A stretch of 64,000 nucleotides of DNA. Origin: JBCCLJ01 sp039026915 (GTDB lineage: Bacteria > Acidobacteriota > Thermoanaerobaculia > Multivoradales > Multivoraceae). The DNA lies in the NCBI GenBank assembly GCA_039026915.1, contig JBCCLJ010000002.1, positions 1 through 64,000 on the forward strand, written 5' to 3'. The position numbers and the translations under genes are program-made. Shown here in pieces: positions 1 to 9,447 of the stretch (within the stretch, counting starts at the first letter, position 1; each line of letters opens with the position of its first letter). Below the pieces are notes generated by a model. That model was given only the letters and a program-made list of their open reading frames with translations, was not told the origin of the DNA and made no database searches.

Positions 1-711
1 CGTAATCCGACGACGCTCGAGCTCTATTCCGATCGATTTCCTGCGACCAAGTTCCAGATCCCTGCGGAGTTTCTCGGCGATCCGAACCTCGAGGAGGAGA
101 TCAGTCACGAGGTGAACGCCGGCGTCATCGGATCGTGGGGCTCTCTCGTCGTGCGCACCGACGTCTTCTACCGGCAGATCGACGACTACATCACCATCAC
201 GGCGGATCCGACCCTGCCGAAGAAGCTACCGCTCTCTCCGGACACCGTCTTCCGGTACGTCAACGGCGACGAGGCCCGCTTCTGGGGTGGTGAGGTCCGC
301 CTCGACCATCGCGTCTCGTCCCGCTTCTCGTGGCGTCTGCAGTTGGACTCGACCCGAGCGACCGACGAGTCGTTCGAGGAGCCGGTGCTGGGCATCACGC
401 CGCTGCGCGTGACCGGAGCAGTGCGCTGGAGCACGAGCGGTTCGAGGCTCTGGGGCGAGCTCGAGGCCGTCGTGCTCGACGACCAGGACCGCGTCGCCGT
501 GAGCCGATTCGAACAAGCCACCGAAGGCACCGAGCTGCTCAATCTGGCGCTGGGCGCTGCCGTTGGCACCCACGTCGAGATGACGCTCTTTGGCCGCAAC
601 CTCAGCGACGAGGACTACGCCTATCACCTGAACGCGCCGGTGCCCTTCAGCGGCCAGCGCGTGCGCGAGATCGGTCGAAGCGTCGGAGTGACCGTGCGCT
701 ATTCCCGCTGA
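1..711 (+). CDS. TonB-dependent receptor, C-terminal fragment
   Basis: The reading frame is open from the first base, so the gene starts outside the window; 236 residues are visible. They show alternating amphipathic beta-strands of an outer-membrane barrel, including the stretch FYRQIDDYITI and, near the end, the receptor hallmark GRNLSDEDYAYHLN, followed by a final barrel strand ending VTVRYSR. These are typical of the last strands of TonB-dependent receptors that import siderophores, vitamin B12 or oligosaccharides. The plug and TonB box are missing because of the window edge, so no substrate can be named. It converges with the ornithine cyclodeaminase-like gene 16 bp downstream on the other strand. 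Confidence 0.85.
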   Translation, partial: RNPTTLELYSDRFPATKFQIPAEFLGDPNLEEEISHEVNAGVIGSWGSLVVRTDVFYRQIDDYITITADPTLPKKLPLSPDTVFRYVNGDEARFWGGEVRLDHRVSSRFSWRLQLDSTRATDESFEEPVLGITPLRVTGAVRWSTSGSRLWGELEAVVLDDQDRVAVSRFEQATEGTELLNLALGAAVGTHVEMTLFGRNLSDEDYAYHLNAPVPFSGQRVREIGRSVGVTVRYSR

Positions 712-727
712 CGGCCGCCACGAACGC

Positions 728-1690
728 CTACGACCGAAAGTCGAGTTGGAGGCCCAGATCCTCCTGCTCGGCGCGGTCGTAGGCCAGCCGAGCCAGCGCC
801 ACGTCCTGCACGGCGAGGCCGGTGGAGTCGAAGAGGGTGATCTGCGCGTCATCGGTGCGGCCCGGGGCTCTCCCTGCGACGATCTCGCCGAGCGACGCAT
901 GGAGGTCGGAGCTCTGCAGCTCGCCCCGGCTCAGGGGGACGTTGACTTCGCCGCTGCCCGACGCCTGGTCGACGTCGTCGACGACGACGAGCGAGCGCCT
1001 CAGCACCGCTGCGTCGATCTCCTGTTTGCCGTGCGCATCGGCTCCCATGGCGTTGATGTGCTGGCCGGAGCCGATCCAGCCGTCGCGCACGATCGGCTCG
1101 CGCACCGGCGTCGCGGTGCAGACGACATCGGCGCCGCAGGCTTCCTCGACCGAGACCGCGCGGCCACCGGCTTCGCCAGCAAAGGTCTCGGCCGCGGCGC
1201 TGTCGACGTCGGCGGCGAGAACGTGGAGATCGCGGCCCAACGCTGCGCGGATCGCCGCGAGCATGGTGCGCGCCTGAACGCCCGAGCCGATGAAACCGAT
1301 CGTCTGCGCGTCCTTTCGGGCGAGGTACTTGGTCGCCACGCCAGCGGCGGCGCCCGTGCGCAGAGCCGTCAGGAGCGTCGCGTCGAGCACGGCGAGCGGC
1401 TCCGCGGTCGCCGGATCGCTGAGCACGTACATCCCCATGACGGACGGCAGCCCGTGGCGCTCGGGGTTGCGCGGGTGCGCGTTGACCCACTTGACGCCGG
1501 CCGATCCGAGAGCGAAGGCCGGCATGGCACGAAAGTCGCCTTCGTGCTCGTCGAGCTCCAGATAGACCTTGACCGGCATCTGCGTCTCACCCCGGCCGTG
1601 GGCCGCGAAGACGGCTTCCACCGCCTCGACGGCGGCGGGCATCGGTACGGCGGCTCGAACGTCGCTGGCGGTCAGGATTCTCGTCTGCAT
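728..1690 (-). CDS. Ornithine cyclodeaminase / mu-crystallin family protein
   Basis: A 320-residue protein starting at the ATG giving MQTRILTASDVRAA, the usual N-terminus of this family; the frame stays open 65 codons upstream but that part is unlike the family and overlaps the upstream gene. A Rossmann nucleotide-binding motif GFIGSGVQA lies near residue 130, and VCTATPVREPI and HINAMGADAHGKQEI are conserved family blocks. Members are NAD(P)-dependent ornithine cyclodeaminases, alanine dehydrogenases or ketimine reductases; the exact substrate cannot be told from sequence. It is the last gene of an apparent minus-strand operon, 38 bp after the NUDIX gene. Confidence 0.88.
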   Translation of the reverse strand: MQTRILTASDVRAAVPMPAAVEAVEAVFAAHGRGETQMPVKVYLELDEHEGDFRAMPAFALGSAGVKWVNAHPRNPERHGLPSVMGMYVLSDPATAEPLAVLDATLLTALRTGAAAGVATKYLARKDAQTIGFIGSGVQARTMLAAIRAALGRDLHVLAADVDSAAAETFAGEAGGRAVSVEEACGADVVCTATPVREPIVRDGWIGSGQHINAMGADAHGKQEIDAAVLRRSLVVVDDVDQASGSGEVNVPLSRGELQSSDLHASLGEIVAGRAPGRTDDAQITLFDSTGLAVQDVALARLAYDRAEQEDLGLQLDFRS

Positions 1691-1728
1691 CTCTCGAATC
1701 TCCGGGTCGGTGAGGCTGAGCCTCAACC

Positions 1729-2211
1729 CTATGGCGATCTGCCGCGCTCGGCGAGAACTTCCAGCAGCCGCTGGACGAACGCGCTCTGCTTCGGGTTCAG
1801 TCGCTCCACGGCCTCCTCGGGATCGAAGAACGCGAAACGGTCGAGCTCGGGAAACTCCTGCCGACGCCCCGATCGCGGCGGCCACTCGATCTCGAAGGTG
1901 TTGCTCTCGAGCGTTTCAGGGTCGCAGTCGCCCTCGAACGCCCAGGCACGCACGCGTTTGCCGCTGCCGAGCCTGACCTCACCAAGCTCGAGAAAGTCCG
2001 CGGCCCCGACCCGAAGCCCCGTTTCCTCTTCGAACTCGCGCCGCGCCGCTGCCAGCGGGTCCTCCACCTCATCCTCGAGCAGGCCTTTGGGCAGCGTCCA
2101 GCTGCCGTGATCCTTGCGCCGAAAGAACGGCCCGCCCGGATGACCCAGCAGCAACTCGACCGCGCCGCCACGCAGCCGAAACATCAGAAGTCCGGCGCTC
2201 TGCTTCACCAT
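1729..2211 (-). CDS. NUDIX hydrolase (COG4119-like)
   Basis: A 160-residue NUDIX protein opening MVKQSAGLLMFRLRGGAVE, as in the COG4119 group of predicted NTP pyrophosphohydrolases. The NUDIX box reads PKGLLEDEVEDPLAAARREF followed by EEETGL. The REFEEETGL half with its metal-binding glutamates is intact, but there is one extra residue between the Gly and the first Glu compared with the canonical GX5EX7REUXEEXGU, a small spacing anomaly. It probably cleaves a nucleoside diphosphate linked to another moiety; the substrate is unknown. It sits 9 bp downstream of the TPR gene and 38 bp upstream of the cyclodeaminase-like gene, on the same strand. Confidence 0.88.
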   Translation of the reverse strand: MVKQSAGLLMFRLRGGAVELLLGHPGGPFFRRKDHGSWTLPKGLLEDEVEDPLAAARREFEEETGLRVGAADFLELGEVRLGSGKRVRAWAFEGDCDPETLESNTFEIEWPPRSGRRQEFPELDRFAFFDPEEAVERLNPKQSAFVQRLLEVLAERGRSP

Positions 2212-2220
2212 CGACGGAGC

Positions 2221-3525
2221 TCAGCGTGCGCCTTCGAGCTGTCGCAGGCGCGCGTCGATCTGCTGTAGAGCCGTCGACGGCGCCCCTTCCTCGACGGCCA
2301 GCTGACGGACCCAGCGCAGGCGCTTCTTCGCCTCGGCCCGTTCCCCGATCGCCGCGAAGGAATCGGCGAGGTCCTGGAGAAGACCCCTGAGCACACCGCG
2401 CAGCTCGCGGTCGCCGTCGCGCGCCTCGAAGGCCCGGTCGAGCCGGGTGACCATCGTCCCCGTATCGCCCGAGCCCGCCGCGATCATCGACGTGACGAGG
2501 AGCATGTGGAAGTTGTTGGGCTCGGCTCGCAGGACCCCCTCCGCCTCCTGACGAGCCGCCGCGAAGTCGCCGCCCTTGAAGAGCGCACCGGCTAGGACCG
2601 CACGGGCCCCCGGCAGATCGGGCTCCAGCTCGAGAGCGCGACGGGCGGCGGTCACGGCCTCCTGGGTCCGCCCCATGCGGTCCAGGACGCCTGCCGCGGC
2701 AAAGTGAGCCTCGTGGTTGTCCGGCTGCGACGCGAGCAGCGTCTGCAGCACCCTCAGGGAGCGCTCGAGCTGACCGACCTCCATGTAGGTCCGACTGCGC
2801 CGCAGGTAGCTCTCGGTGCTGACGGCTTCGTCCATCATCGCCGAACGCCGCGGGTCGAGGTGGTGAGTCATGCGCGGGAGGGTGCGCGCCTCCGCTGCCA
2901 GGCGCCTTGCCTCGTCGGTGCGTCCGACGCGGTGATACGCACGCGCCAGCGTCGCGACGACCGCCTGGACCTCCGAGGAGAGCTCGTAGGCACGTTCGAG
3001 GTGGCGCACGGCGACGTTCGAATCGCCGCGCGCCAGTGCCACCCGTCCCAGGCCGAAATGAGCCAGTCCGAGCCGCGCGTCGAGCTGCACCGCCCGCGCG
3101 AAGTGCTGTTCGGCCTCGTCGAGGCGGCCGAGCTTCTCGAAAGTCTGGCCCGCCCGGTAGCGGCCGGGCGCGTAGTCGGCGTCGAGTGCGATGGCACGTT
3201 CGTGCCACAGGCGTGCTTCCCGAGGGTCGAAGTACTCCAGCATCGAGCCGAGGAGATACGGCCAACGAACGTCCCTTTCGTCCATCTCGAAGGCCCGTCG
3301 GTAGGCGACCTCGGCCTCGTCGGTGTAGCGATGGGCCTCGAGAATCATGGCGTAGCGCCCCCAGGACTCGTCGTCGTCGCTGCTCTCGACCCGGGCGTGA
3401 GCGCTGCGAATCTTCTGCGCCACCTGGGGCTCGGAGCCCGCCAGGTCCGGGAGAGGAGGTGCCTGGCCTGCAGCGATTGCGACCGTCCACAGCGCCCCAG
3501 CCAGACAGAACAGCCATCGCTTCAT
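2221..3525 (-). CDS. Secreted TPR-repeat protein
   Basis: A 434-residue protein with a Sec signal peptide (MKRWLFCLAGALWTVAIAAG) and tetratricopeptide repeats through most of its length, for example FEKLGRLDEAEQHFARAVQL and the block ending RRALELEPDLPGARAVLAGAL. TPRs are protein-protein interaction scaffolds; no enzymatic domain is visible, so it probably acts as a periplasmic assembly factor. Its ATG overlaps the TGA of the upstream CRTAC gene (ATGA), implying translational coupling. A second TPR lipoprotein accompanies the other CRTAC gene at 9448-10629, so the CRTAC+TPR pairing is repeated. The partner is probably the CRTAC product. Confidence 0.85.
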   Translation of the reverse strand: MKRWLFCLAGALWTVAIAAGQAPPLPDLAGSEPQVAQKIRSAHARVESSDDDESWGRYAMILEAHRYTDEAEVAYRRAFEMDERDVRWPYLLGSMLEYFDPREARLWHERAIALDADYAPGRYRAGQTFEKLGRLDEAEQHFARAVQLDARLGLAHFGLGRVALARGDSNVAVRHLERAYELSSEVQAVVATLARAYHRVGRTDEARRLAAEARTLPRMTHHLDPRRSAMMDEAVSTESYLRRSRTYMEVGQLERSLRVLQTLLASQPDNHEAHFAAAGVLDRMGRTQEAVTAARRALELEPDLPGARAVLAGALFKGGDFAAARQEAEGVLRAEPNNFHMLLVTSMIAAGSGDTGTMVTRLDRAFEARDGDRELRGVLRGLLQDLADSFAAIGERAEAKKRLRWVRQLAVEEGAPSTALQQIDARLRQLEGAR

Positions 3526-5306
3526 CCGGGACTCCCTTCGCCGCGGCGTAGTTCGACGACCCCGCCGATGTCGTCGACGGCGAAAGCCTCACGCTCGCCT
3601 CCCACCCACTCGACGACGATGTCGTCGATCGAGGTCGACTCACCGAGACCGAAATGCAGAGGCTGATCTCCACTCGTCAGATAGCCGCCGAGAGGCTCCA
3701 CCAGGAGGCGGCGAACCTTCCCGCCCAGACTCACTTCGACGGTGGCGCCGAAGGCCGTGCGACGTCCCTCCAGCACACGAAGGCGTAGAGCCGGACCCGC
3801 CTCACCGCCGTCATTGCGAAACGCAAGGAGCGGGCCTTCGATCTGGCTGACCAGGAGGTCGAGATCGCCGTCACCGTCCAGGTCGACGGCCGTCAGGCCT
3901 CGGTGCACGGCCAGACTTGCCGAGAAGTCGTCGGCGCCCGCCAGACGGAAGCGGCCCGCGCCGAAGTTCTCGAAGCGCTGATTGGGCTCGACGTACTTCT
4001 CGATGGCCCACGACGCCCGCCCCGGTGCGATCAGCGCGTCGGGGCGCTGCTTGACGGCGCCGTTGGCCACGGCGAGGTCGGGATCGCCGTCGTTGTCGAA
4101 GTCCGCGAACATCGTGCCGAAGCCGGTGTAGCCCACCGAATCGACGCTCAGCCCCCACTGCGCGGTGACGTCCTCGAAGCCGGCCGCTCCGCGGTTCTCG
4201 TACAGGGTGTTCGTCTCCTCGATGAGATGGCTGACGAAGAGGTCCGGGTCACCGTCGAGATCGGCGTCACCGACGGCGACACCCATCCCGGCTTCGCCGA
4301 CACCGAAACGGTTGAAGGCGACTCCGAGCAGAACGCCGTCCTCGGAAAACGTGCCGTCGCCGCGGTTGATCCAGAGGTGGTTCGGGTCGGTGTCGTTGGC
4401 GACGTAGAGGTCGAGACGGCCGTCCTCGTCGAAGTCGGCGGCGGCCACGCCCAGACCGCGATCCGCCCGAGCCGCCACGCCCGAGCTGCGGCTGACTTCC
4501 TCGAAACGGAAGTCGCCGAGGTTGCGGTAGAGGCGATCGCTCGCGCCGCGGAACTGAGCGGGCCCGCAAAAGTCACGCAGGCCGCTCTGCAGGAGGCAGA
4601 CGCGATCGGGATCGAACTCCACGTAGCGCGCCACGAAGAGGTCAAGGAGGCCGTCGGCGTCGAAATCGACGAACAGAGCTGAGCTCGACCAGCCATCGCC
4701 CGCGACCCCCGCCGCCGCCGTGACATCTTCGAAGGTGCCGTCGCCACGATTGCGCAGCAGCACGTCGGGCCCGAAGTTGGTGACGAACAGATCGACGTGA
4801 CCGTCGCTGTCGACATCGCCCACCGCAACCCCCTGGCCGTATCCTCGATCGTCCGCGCCCGATCCATCGCTGACGTCGGCGAAGCGGCCGCCGTCATTGC
4901 GCAGAAGCACGTTGGCGGCCCGGCGCGGGCCCTCGTAGGGCATCTGCTCTCCCGACTGCACCACGTAGAGGTCCGGATCCCCGTCGCCTTCCAGATCGAA
5001 GACCGCGAAGCCACCGCCCATGACCGCCGGCATGGCGTAGTCTTCATCGACTCCTGGGATGTGGCGCGCCGCGAGGCCGAGCTCCTCGGTGACGTCGACG
5101 AAGCGCACACTTCGCGACGGCGCGGACTCCGGGTCCGTCGCGACAGGCGGCGCGTCCGACTCCTCGGCGCCACCGCAGGCCGCGAGAGCCACAAGAGCCA
5201 GCATCACAACCGCACGACCCGCTTCCTGAAGCAGCGCTCGCTGCGAGCGATTTACTGAGGCGGTCAAAGCTCCGTCGTCTCCGGTGGCAAATGCGGCCGT
5301 TCGCAA
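3522..5306 (-). CDS. CRTAC / ASPIC-UnbV FG-GAP repeat lipoprotein
   Basis: Up to 594 residues. A hydrophobic stretch ending LVALAACGG gives a lipobox-like LAAC, so the mature protein is probably lipid-anchored. At least seven FG-GAP/VCBS-type calcium-binding loops follow, such as DLEGDGDPDLYV, DVDSDGHVDLFV, DFDADGLLDLFV, DFDNDGDPDLAV and DLDGDGDLDLLV, forming a beta-propeller. The C-terminus matches ASPIC/UnbV (FGATVEVSLGGKVRRLLVEP, then HFGLGES). Function is not established for this family; it resembles vertebrate cartilage acidic protein 1. The start is uncertain: the longest frame uses TTG at 5306 without a clear ribosome site, and a GTG just before the hydrophobic stretch is possible. First gene of the minus operon. 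Confidence 0.85.
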   Translation of the reverse strand: MRTAAFATGDDGALTASVNRSQRALLQEAGRAVVMLALVALAACGGAEESDAPPVATDPESAPSRSVRFVDVTEELGLAARHIPGVDEDYAMPAVMGGGFAVFDLEGDGDPDLYVVQSGEQMPYEGPRRAANVLLRNDGGRFADVSDGSGADDRGYGQGVAVGDVDSDGHVDLFVTNFGPDVLLRNRGDGTFEDVTAAAGVAGDGWSSSALFVDFDADGLLDLFVARYVEFDPDRVCLLQSGLRDFCGPAQFRGASDRLYRNLGDFRFEEVSRSSGVAARADRGLGVAAADFDEDGRLDLYVANDTDPNHLWINRGDGTFSEDGVLLGVAFNRFGVGEAGMGVAVGDADLDGDPDLFVSHLIEETNTLYENRGAAGFEDVTAQWGLSVDSVGYTGFGTMFADFDNDGDPDLAVANGAVKQRPDALIAPGRASWAIEKYVEPNQRFENFGAGRFRLAGADDFSASLAVHRGLTAVDLDGDGDLDLLVSQIEGPLLAFRNDGGEAGPALRLRVLEGRRTAFGATVEVSLGGKVRRLLVEPLGGYLTSGDQPLHFGLGESTSIDDIVVEWVGGEREAFAVDDIGGVVELRRGEGSPG

Positions 5307-5406
5307 GACGGCCGAGAGTGCGAGGTTCGCTACACTCTACCGGGCACTGGCGACCCCGTGAACGGCCGGTCTGGCCGCCATCCGAAGGCTGCTGCCTCAC
5401 TGTTCG

Positions 5407-7791
5407 ATGAACGGCCGCCACCAGCTTCCCGCCGCCCGAGACCGCCACGGCCTGTGGCTGCTGGCGCCGAGTCTGGCCATCGCACTGGCGTGGTTCCTGC
5501 CGGTGATTGCCGGCGCGCGCACGCTCTTCCTGCGGGATGTCTCCCAGTTTCATCTGCCCGCCAAGTTCGCCCAAGCCGCGGGGCTCTCCAGGTTCGAGCT
5601 CTGGCCGATCGACCCTTTTCGCGGCGGCGGCCAGCCGCTCCTCGGCAACCCGAATCTCTCCCCGCTCTACCCAGACAGCTTGCTCCTGCTCTTCGCCGAC
5701 CCGCTGTGGTCGGTCAACGCGCGCTTTTGGTCGCACCTGATCCTTGCTCACGTCACCGCCTACTTCCTCGCGCGAACTCTCGGCATGTCCCGCATCGGTG
5801 CGGCCGGCGCCGGAGCCCTCTTCGGCGCGAGCGGTGTCTTCCTTTCCCATCTGAACTTCTTCAACCTCGTGGCCGGAGCCGCGCTCCTCCCTGCCTTCGT
5901 CGCCTTCTCGGTACGTCTCGCGTCGCCGCGATCTGCCCGCACTGACGCGCCGGCGCTGGGCCTCCTCTGGGCGCTTCTCCTCCTTGCGGGCGACCCTCTG
6001 ATGGCCGCTTTCGGCCTCGTCCTGGCGACGCTCTTTCTGCTTTGCAAGGCCGGCCCGCAAGAGAGGGGCGACACCGCGAAGCCCTGGCCAGGAACACTCG
6101 GAATGGCGGCGCTGGCGCTCCTCGGCGGCACTCTGGTGGCGGCACCGCAGATCGTCGAGACCCTGCGCATCGTCGGCAGCTCGTTCCGAGCTCAGATGCC
6201 TTACTCACCGGAGATCGTGCTGCTCTCGAGCGTGCACCCTCTGGTTCTGCTCGAGAGCGTCGTGCCCTTCGCTTTCGGACGTCCGGACCTCGACTTCTGG
6301 GGTGGCGCCGCTTTCGGAGACGCGGGCAACCCCTTTCTCTACAGCCTCCACCCCGGAATCCTTCTTTGGATCACCCTCTGCGCGAGCGGTCTGCGTCGAA
6401 CACCGGTCCGGCTCGCCTGCTGGATCGCGATCGTCGGTGCTCTCTTCGTTGCGCTGGGAGCTCACAACCCCGTGATCCGACTTCTCGTTCAGCTTCCCGG
6501 AGCGGGACTCGCCCGCTATCCGGCCAAGGTCCTGATCGTCGCCGCGCTCGGCGCAGCGCTCCTCGGCGGTCTCGGACTCGAAAGACTGATCCAGGAACCG
6601 CGAAGGGCGCTCACGCTCGTGGGTCTCGCCCATCTCCTGGCACTGGCTGCACTCACGGTCGCCGGTGATGCTTTCGCTGGGGCCCTCCAGGGCCGGTTCG
6701 GCCTCTCGGACATCCAGTCCGCAGCCGTCCTCGAGCAGTGGCGGATCCGCCTGCTCCTGATTCTCATCGTCGGCGGCGCTTTGGCAGCCGTCTGCCGATT
6801 CGCTGCAGGAAGACCCCAGGTCGCGACCGGAGTTCTCCTGGCGCTCCACTCGGCGTCGCAGCTCTTCCTGCTCTCGCCCCTGCTCGCCACCGACGAGGCG
6901 CGCATCTACCGGAGCTCGCCTCCCCAGCTCGACGCCGTCGGTCCCAACGAATCTCTGGTCCTCGCGGGCTCAGGGTTCTTCGGTCCGTCGGGCGCGCGTC
7001 AGTTTCCCGATTCCGCAGCGCATTGGGTCCCGCGACGTGAATGGAACGATCTCTATCCCATCGCAGGGATTCCTCGAGACGTGCGCTACGAGCTCACCTT
7101 CTCACCCGAAGGTCTCGACTCCTTTCTGGCCCGCATGACGCTCGACGCCGGACGCGTCCTCGACGACGCGCAGCGCATCCGACTCCTTCGCTCTCTCGGG
7201 GTCGGCGCCTTCCTGATCGAACGACCTCTCGACTCGGCGGAGGCCAGCCAGCACGCCCGCCTTCGCACGCAGTTCGACAGCTTCGGCCAGCAACTGAGTC
7301 TCTTCGAGACGCTGCGACCCGCACCCGCCATCGCTCTTGCAACCGACCTGTGGCCCGCGGAGCACCTCAGAGCCTCTCTCGACGCTCTCGTCGACCCCGA
7401 CTTCGAGCCGCACCGAGCCGCCACGATCCCCGGGGAGGGCCCGCGCACGACACGTCCCGCCGGCACCGTGCACTCGAGCTACCTGACCCGCTTCGGCTTC
7501 CTCGCCGAGGTCGAAAGCCCCGAAGGCGGGACGCTCGTCTTCCAGCGCAGCCATCTGCCGATCTACCGCGCCACGATCGACGGCGACCGCGCCGAGGTCG
7601 GAATCGCGAACCTGAGCCGGATCGGCATCGAGATTCCACCCGGCAGGCACACCGTGACTCTCGAAGTGGACCGCCGCCCCTTCTTCGCGTCGCTCGCGAG
7701 CAGCGTCCTCGGTGTCCTGCTGCTCGGCGCTCTGCGAGCTCGGGGACCCGCCGCCCCGACGCCGCCGCGTGCTAGCTTGACTTCGTCATGA
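5407..7791 (+). CDS. Large polytopic membrane protein, YfhO-like
   Basis: A 794-residue protein with about a dozen hydrophobic segments, the first near residues 17-36 and the last near 755-775 (FFASLASSVLGVLLLGALRA). After the first helix comes a periplasmic loop with FLRDVSQFHLPAKFAQA and GGQPLLGNPNLSPLYPDSLL, the pattern of the YfhO/GT-C-like family, whose members are implicated in lipid-linked sugar transfer; here the role is only inferred. About 230 residues near the C-terminus form a soluble domain. The stop overlaps the next ATG (ATGA), so it is translationally coupled to the CRTAC lipoprotein. No good Shine-Dalgarno precedes the ATG. Confidence 0.7.
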   Translation: MNGRHQLPAARDRHGLWLLAPSLAIALAWFLPVIAGARTLFLRDVSQFHLPAKFAQAAGLSRFELWPIDPFRGGGQPLLGNPNLSPLYPDSLLLLFADPLWSVNARFWSHLILAHVTAYFLARTLGMSRIGAAGAGALFGASGVFLSHLNFFNLVAGAALLPAFVAFSVRLASPRSARTDAPALGLLWALLLLAGDPLMAAFGLVLATLFLLCKAGPQERGDTAKPWPGTLGMAALALLGGTLVAAPQIVETLRIVGSSFRAQMPYSPEIVLLSSVHPLVLLESVVPFAFGRPDLDFWGGAAFGDAGNPFLYSLHPGILLWITLCASGLRRTPVRLACWIAIVGALFVALGAHNPVIRLLVQLPGAGLARYPAKVLIVAALGAALLGGLGLERLIQEPRRALTLVGLAHLLALAALTVAGDAFAGALQGRFGLSDIQSAAVLEQWRIRLLLILIVGGALAAVCRFAAGRPQVATGVLLALHSASQLFLLSPLLATDEARIYRSSPPQLDAVGPNESLVLAGSGFFGPSGARQFPDSAAHWVPRREWNDLYPIAGIPRDVRYELTFSPEGLDSFLARMTLDAGRVLDDAQRIRLLRSLGVGAFLIERPLDSAEASQHARLRTQFDSFGQQLSLFETLRPAPAIALATDLWPAEHLRASLDALVDPDFEPHRAATIPGEGPRTTRPAGTVHSSYLTRFGFLAEVESPEGGTLVFQRSHLPIYRATIDGDRAEVGIANLSRIGIEIPPGRHTVTLEVDRRPFFASLASSVLGVLLLGALRARGPAAPTPPRASLTSS

Positions 7792-9446
7792 GTCACCTCG
7801 GCCGCAGTGCGGCGCCGCTGTGGATCGCCGCCTCGCTGCTGGGCGCCTGCTCTTCCGGCGATCCGGCCGCAACGGGCGCTCCTACGCAGCCGACCGAAGC
7901 GGCCCTCTTCGTCGACAAGACGCCAGACGAGCTCGACTTCCTGCACGACAGCGGCGCGCGGGGTCGTTACTACTACCCCGAGATGATGCAGGGGGGCGCG
8001 GGACTCTTCGACGCTGACGGCGACGGGCGCCTCGACCTCTATCTGGTGCAGTCCGGAGCGCTGCCGCCCGCCGGCGACGCCGGGGCGATGAACCGGCTTT
8101 ACAGGAACCTCGGCGACTGGCAGTTCGAGGACGTCACCGGAACCTCGGGCGTCGGCGACCGAGGCTACGGCTCGGGACTCGCCGTCGGCGACATCGACGG
8201 CGACGGCTGGAACGATCTCTACGTCACGAACCTGGGACCGAACCGGCTCTACCGCAACCGCCGCGACGGCACCTTCGAGGACGTGACGCAGCAGTGGCGG
8301 ACCGACGATCCCGGCTACTCCACCTGCGCCGCCTTCTTCGACATGGACGCGGACGGCGATCAGGATCTCTACGTCTGCAACTACGTCGAATGGTCGGTGG
8401 AGGTCGAGAAGAGGTGTCTCGGCTTTCACGGGGCTCAGGGCTACTGCGGACCGCACGAGTACCGCCCTGCGCGCGACACGCTTTTTCGTAACGACGGCGA
8501 CCGCTTCACCGACGTCACCGCCGAGTCCGGCCTCGCCAGCGTAAGCAGCGCAACGCTCGGACTCGCCGTCGCCGACTTCGACGACGATGGCGACCTCGAC
8601 CTCTACACGGCCAACGATCAGATGGCGAACCACCTCTTCGTCAACCGGGGCGATGGCCGCTTCGTAGACGAAGGTCTCGAGCGCGGCGTCGCTTTCAACC
8701 AGGAAGGCTACCCGGAGGCCGGCATGGGCGTGTTCGCGGAGGACATCGACGAGGACGGCGACTGGGATCTTTTCGTCACCCATCTGAGCAAAGAGACGAA
8801 CACGCTCTACCGCAACGACGGCGGGCTCTTCTTCGATGCGACCCAGGGCGCTGGCCTCGGAGCGGTGAGTCAGGCCTACACCGGCTTCGGCGTCGGGCTC
8901 TTCGACTTCGACGGCGACGGTCGACGCGACCTCTTGATCGCCCATGGCAAGGTCAGCCACGGCGATGACCTTGCCGACGACTTCTCCGAGCCCGACCAGC
9001 TCCTCCAGGGCCAGGCGGACGGCCGCTTCGCAGCGGCACCTCTCGACCTTCCCCGACGAGTCACCCGCGCTCTCGCGTTCGGCGACCTCGACGATGACGG
9101 AGCCACCGACGTGCTGCTGCAACACAACGGCGCCGCTCCAAAGCTCCTTGCGAGTCGCCCGACCGGCGGTTCCTGGCTCGGCGTGCACGTGCGGCGTCGC
9201 GCCGGCGGCGGGCTCCGAGACACGGTGCTGCAAGCACGCGTGACCCTCACGCTCGAAGACGGCAGGAAACTCTACCGGCGCGTCGAGACCTCCTCGAGCT
9301 ACGCCGCCGCCAACGATCCTCGCGCCCTCTTTCGCCTGACCTCCGGCGATCGCCCGAAGGTTCTCCAGGTGCGAGGCCCGAACGGCACGGCGCAGGTCGA
9401 CGCGCCCGTGCTCGGTCGCTATCTGTCGATCTCTCTGGAGGATTGA
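7788..9446 (+). CDS. CRTAC / ASPIC-UnbV FG-GAP repeat lipoprotein
   Basis: A 552-residue protein with lipoprotein signal MSHLGRSAAPLWIAASLLGACSS (LGAC lipobox, Cys 21). Repeated FG-GAP loops include DADGDGRLDLYLVQSG, DIDGDGWNDLYVTNLG, DMDADGDQDLYVCNYV, DFDDDGDLDLYTANDQ, DIDEDGDWDLFVTHLS and DFDGDGRRDLLIAHGK. The C-terminal part has the ASPIC-like DTVLQARVTLTLEDGRKLYR region. It is a paralogue of the protein encoded at 3522-5306 and shares its conserved blocks (VQSG, CGPxxYR, SHLxxETNTLY), but lies in the divergent operon between a membrane protein and a TPR lipoprotein. Function is unknown. Confidence 0.86.
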   Translation: MSHLGRSAAPLWIAASLLGACSSGDPAATGAPTQPTEAALFVDKTPDELDFLHDSGARGRYYYPEMMQGGAGLFDADGDGRLDLYLVQSGALPPAGDAGAMNRLYRNLGDWQFEDVTGTSGVGDRGYGSGLAVGDIDGDGWNDLYVTNLGPNRLYRNRRDGTFEDVTQQWRTDDPGYSTCAAFFDMDADGDQDLYVCNYVEWSVEVEKRCLGFHGAQGYCGPHEYRPARDTLFRNDGDRFTDVTAESGLASVSSATLGLAVADFDDDGDLDLYTANDQMANHLFVNRGDGRFVDEGLERGVAFNQEGYPEAGMGVFAEDIDEDGDWDLFVTHLSKETNTLYRNDGGLFFDATQGAGLGAVSQAYTGFGVGLFDFDGDGRRDLLIAHGKVSHGDDLADDFSEPDQLLQGQADGRFAAAPLDLPRRVTRALAFGDLDDDGATDVLLQHNGAAPKLLASRPTGGSWLGVHVRRRAGGGLRDTVLQARVTLTLEDGRKLYRRVETSSSYAAANDPRALFRLTSGDRPKVLQVRGPNGTAQVDAPVLGRYLSISLED

Positions 9447-9447
9447 C

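Noticed and set aside
728..1885. Upstream extension of the cyclodeaminase-like gene by 65 codons
   Set aside because: The extension is arginine-rich and unlike the family, and it overlaps the NUDIX gene; the ATG at 1690 fits the family N-terminus.
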